In this document: positions 62,310-64,000 of the stretch, piece after piece | How positions within the stretch are numbered: position 1 is the first letter of the stretch | Layout of the letters: every line of letters starts with the position of its first letter | From: Nocardioides sp. Arc9.136 | GTDB lineage: Bacteria; Actinomycetota; Actinomycetes; Propionibacteriales; Nocardioidaceae | Assembly (NCBI RefSeq): GCF_030506255.1 | Contig: NZ_CP113431.1 | Span: 1,302,001 to 1,366,000 of the forward strand | Direction of reading: 5' to 3' | DNA length: 64,000 nt | The notes under the pieces: generated by a model | Database searches by the model: none | Told to the model about the DNA's origin: nothing | Seen by the model: the letters and a program-made list of their open reading frames with translations, nothing else | Made by a program: the position numbers and the translations under genes

Positions 62310-63322
62310 TGCCCGCACCCGGGGCGAGGGACGTCGAAGCTGACGCGCACGGCGCGGTGGTCGCTGATCGCCGAGCGCAGCACCTGGGCGCTGGTCGGGA
62401 GGAGGTGGGGGGAGTGGAGCACGTAGTCAATCCTGCGCCTCGGCACCCGCGGCGGGACCGTCAGCCCCTCCCCGCTGCCCACGACCGGCCACGGATCCAG
62501 GGCGAAGGACCGCGCGACGGCCATCGCCGGGGAGTCCGGCGTGGCGTTGAGGTCGCCGCCGAGGAGGAACGGCGTCGAGGCGCCCGAGGCCGCGGCGACC
62601 ATCCGGCGCACCGCTCGCAGCTGTGCGATGCGGATCGTGCCGCGGGTGTGCTGCAGGTGGGTGCCGTAGACGTCGATCCCGCGGCCGTCGAGGTCGAGGG
62701 TCGCGCGCAGCAGCCCGCGCTGCTCCTGGCCGGGCCGGCGGGGGAGGAGCCGGTTCTCCCAGCGGCGCACCGGCAGCCGGCTCAGCAGCGCGGTGCCGTA
62801 CTCCGAGCGGGGGGCACCGCGGCGCTCGGGCGCGCGGACGACGTTGCGACCGAAGACGACGTTCATGCCCAGGCGGGTGCCCAGCCAGGTCGGCTCGTCG
62901 ACGAACCGCGACCGCGCGCGGAACCGGTCGACCTCCTGCACCAAGACGACGTCGGCGTCCCACGCCTCGATCTCGCGGGCGACGCGCTCCAGGTCGAGGC
63001 CACCGCCGCCGAGCCCGCCGTGGATGTTGAACGTCAGCGCCACCAGCCGGTCCGGGCGCGGGTCGGTGCAGGTCTGGGTGGGCTCGGTGGGCAGCGTCGG
63101 CAGCCCCGTGGGCCCGCCGGACGGCCCGGACGGCCCGACGGTGGGACCACCGGAGGGACCCGTGGCGGAGGGTCCGGTCGGCTCCGGGATGCCGCTCGGT
63201 CCGCCGGTCGGGGAGCCCGGGGGACCGTCGGGCACGCGGTCGGGGGAGGGCCACAGGACGACGAGCGCCACGATCGTCGCGAGGGCGACGAGGGCGAACA
63301 GCCCGTGCACCCAGCGACTCAC
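62306..63322 (-). CDS. Membrane-anchored endonuclease/exonuclease/phosphatase family protein
   Basis: A 338-residue protein. One membrane helix (6-23), then about 50 residues of collagen-like Gly/Pro/Ser linker (GPSG, PTG and PSGP repeats), then an EEP domain (about 85-330). Active-site motifs: LTFNIHGG, VLVQEVD, YGTHLQHTRG, LLGGDLNATPDS, RRIDYVL and ISDHRAVRV, giving the Asn, Glu, His, Asp and Asp-His set of DNase I/Mg-dependent phosphodiesterases. It probably acts outside the membrane on nucleic acid or phosphodiesters. GTG at 63322 has TATCCT 6 nt upstream. Confidence 0.88.
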   Translation of the reverse strand: MSRWVHGLFALVALATIVALVVLWPSPDRVPDGPPGSPTGGPSGIPEPTGPSATGPSGGPTVGPSGPSGGPTGLPTLPTEPTQTCTDPRPDRLVALTFNIHGGLGGGGLDLERVAREIEAWDADVVLVQEVDRFRARSRFVDEPTWLGTRLGMNVVFGRNVVRAPERRGAPRSEYGTALLSRLPVRRWENRLLPRRPGQEQRGLLRATLDLDGRGIDVYGTHLQHTRGTIRIAQLRAVRRMVAAASGASTPFLLGGDLNATPDSPAMAVARSFALDPWPVVGSGEGLTVPPRVPRRRIDYVLHSPHLLPTSAQVLRSAISDHRAVRVSFDVPRPGCGQ

Positions 63323-63328
63323 GTGGGC

Positions 63329-63334
63329 AGGATA
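63329..63334 (-). promoter_or_regulatory. -10 element of leaderless EEP gene
   Basis: TATCCT on the minus strand, 6 nt before the GTG at 63322. Confidence 0.5.
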
Positions 63335-63349
63335 GGCGCCGTGCGCCAC

Positions 63350-64000
63350 GTGACCGACGACGAACGACGGGCGCGCCTCGGGCTCCGCCACGGCCTCGTG
63401 CCGTCCGCGCGGGCGGCGGACGTCGAGACGGCCACCGCCGCCATGACCGTCCTGCACTCGACTGAGCCGGCGACGCCGTACCTCTCGATGTGGGCGCGCG
63501 TCGACGGGTTCGCCCGCGCCGACCTGGACCGGGCGCTCGCGGCGGACCGCAGCCTGGTCAAGCAGCTGGCGATGCGGCGCACCCTGTTCGTCTTCCCGCG
63601 CGACCTGCTGCCGGCGGCGTGGGGGAGCGCGGCCGCACGGGTGGCGGCGACCGAGCAGGCGCGCGTCGCCAAGGACGTCGTGCTCGAGGGGATCGCGACC
63701 GACGGCGGCTCCTGGCTGCGCTCGGCGCGCTCGGACCTGCTCGCGCTGCTCGCTGCACGGCCCGACGGGCTGACCGCGGCCGAGCTCCGCGCGGCGCTGC
63801 CGGCCCTCGGTGGCTCCACCCTCGTCTCGCGCGTGCTGGCCGGGCTCGGCGCCTCCGCCCACGTCGTGCGCGGCACCAACACGCAGCACTGGCGGGTGTC
63901 GCGGCCGCGCTGGACCCGCATGGAGCACTGGCTCGGGGAGCCGCCGGCCCCGCTTCCGCCCGCGGAGGGGTACGCCGAGCTGGTGCGGCGCTGGCTGTGG
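63350..64000 (+). CDS. Winged-helix DNA-binding domain protein, 3' partial (HTH_42/AlkX-like)
   Basis: The open frame runs off the right edge; 217 residues are visible. It matches the winged-helix DNA-binding domain family (pfam06224), whose members include the YcaQ/AlkX alkyl-adduct glycosylases: DDERRARLGLRHGLVP, then AMTVLHSTEPATPYLSMWARV, then QLAMRRTLFVFPRDLLPAAWGS. Full-length proteins are about 370 residues. The catalytic motif of the glycosylase subgroup, if any, lies partly beyond the edge. GTG at 63350 was chosen; GTG at 63341 is in the same frame. It diverges from the EEP gene with only 27 nt between starts. Confidence 0.85.
   Translation, partial: MTDDERRARLGLRHGLVPSARAADVETATAAMTVLHSTEPATPYLSMWARVDGFARADLDRALAADRSLVKQLAMRRTLFVFPRDLLPAAWGSAAARVAATEQARVAKDVVLEGIATDGGSWLRSARSDLLALLAARPDGLTAAELRAALPALGGSTLVSRVLAGLGASAHVVRGTNTQHWRVSRPRWTRMEHWLGEPPAPLPPAEGYAELVRRWLW

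Overview
The window reads as a chromosomal segment of a high-GC actinobacterium, most likely a Nocardioides or close relative (Nocardioidaceae). The evidence is the very high GC content, the many GTG starts, the paired clpP genes, a trHbO-type globin, an Rv2466c-like mycothiol-linked thioredoxin-fold protein, an ESX/PPE-like protein, and the block clpX - valS - folC - DUF4233 - ndk - mreBCD - mrdA - rodA - TIGR03960 radical SAM. No phage, insertion sequence, integrase, CRISPR array, rRNA or plasmid function was found. Coding density is high and most of the window is core or lineage-specific housekeeping sequence.

Layout. 1-11.6 kb: the 3' part of an ESX/PPE-like Gly/Pro-rich protein; a Xaa-Pro aminopeptidase; an operon of a PrsW-type membrane protease with two dynamin-like GTPases; an SSB paralogue; the ABC-F factor EttA; a secreted hydrolase; and a MarR regulator. 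11.7-19.2 kb: a thiolase, a two-hotdog thioesterase, a sigma factor coupled to a Gly/Asn-rich membrane protein, an acyltransferase, trHbO, OsmC, an MscS channel and two small proteins. 19.3-32.6 kb: aminopeptidase N, a secreted CHAP protein, a ChrA transporter, an Rv2466c-like protein, a GPP34 protein, MetRS, a LURP-one-like protein, an esterase, RpiB, a Nei/Fpg glycosylase and a SpoIIE-type phosphatase. 32.7-40.1 kb: tRNA-Gly(TCC) and tRNA-Pro(TGG), then the proteostasis cluster tig, clpP1, clpP2, clpX, with a CorA-like membrane protein, a lipase and a SRPBCC protein between tig and clpP1. 40.3-59.6 kb: valS, folC, DUF4233, ndk, the cell-elongation operon mreB-mreC-mreD-mrdA-rodA, a Ca2+/H+ exchanger and the radical SAM protein, with GNAT/ADH and MocR/flavin-protein pairs inserted. 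59.6-64 kb: a DUF1906 peptidoglycan-binding protein, a CynX-type MFS carrier, a membrane-anchored EEP phosphatase or nuclease, and the start of a winged-helix protein cut by the window end.

Functional themes. Protein quality control (trigger factor, ClpP1P2, ClpX, two aminopeptidases, PrsW) and envelope growth (Mre/Rod operon, PBP2, dynamin-like GTPases, CHAP and DUF1906 proteins) dominate. About 18 genes have a TANNNT hexamer 6-8 nt before the start codon, the signature of leaderless mRNA, and many convergent pairs share GC-rich hairpin terminators.

The least explained signals are a pair of near-identical hairpins upstream of mreB, a 30-bp palindrome between a MocR regulator and a flavin-binding protein, the PrsW/dynamin operon, and a sigma factor overlapping a low-complexity membrane protein gene. 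All functional calls come from reading motifs by eye. No database search was possible.
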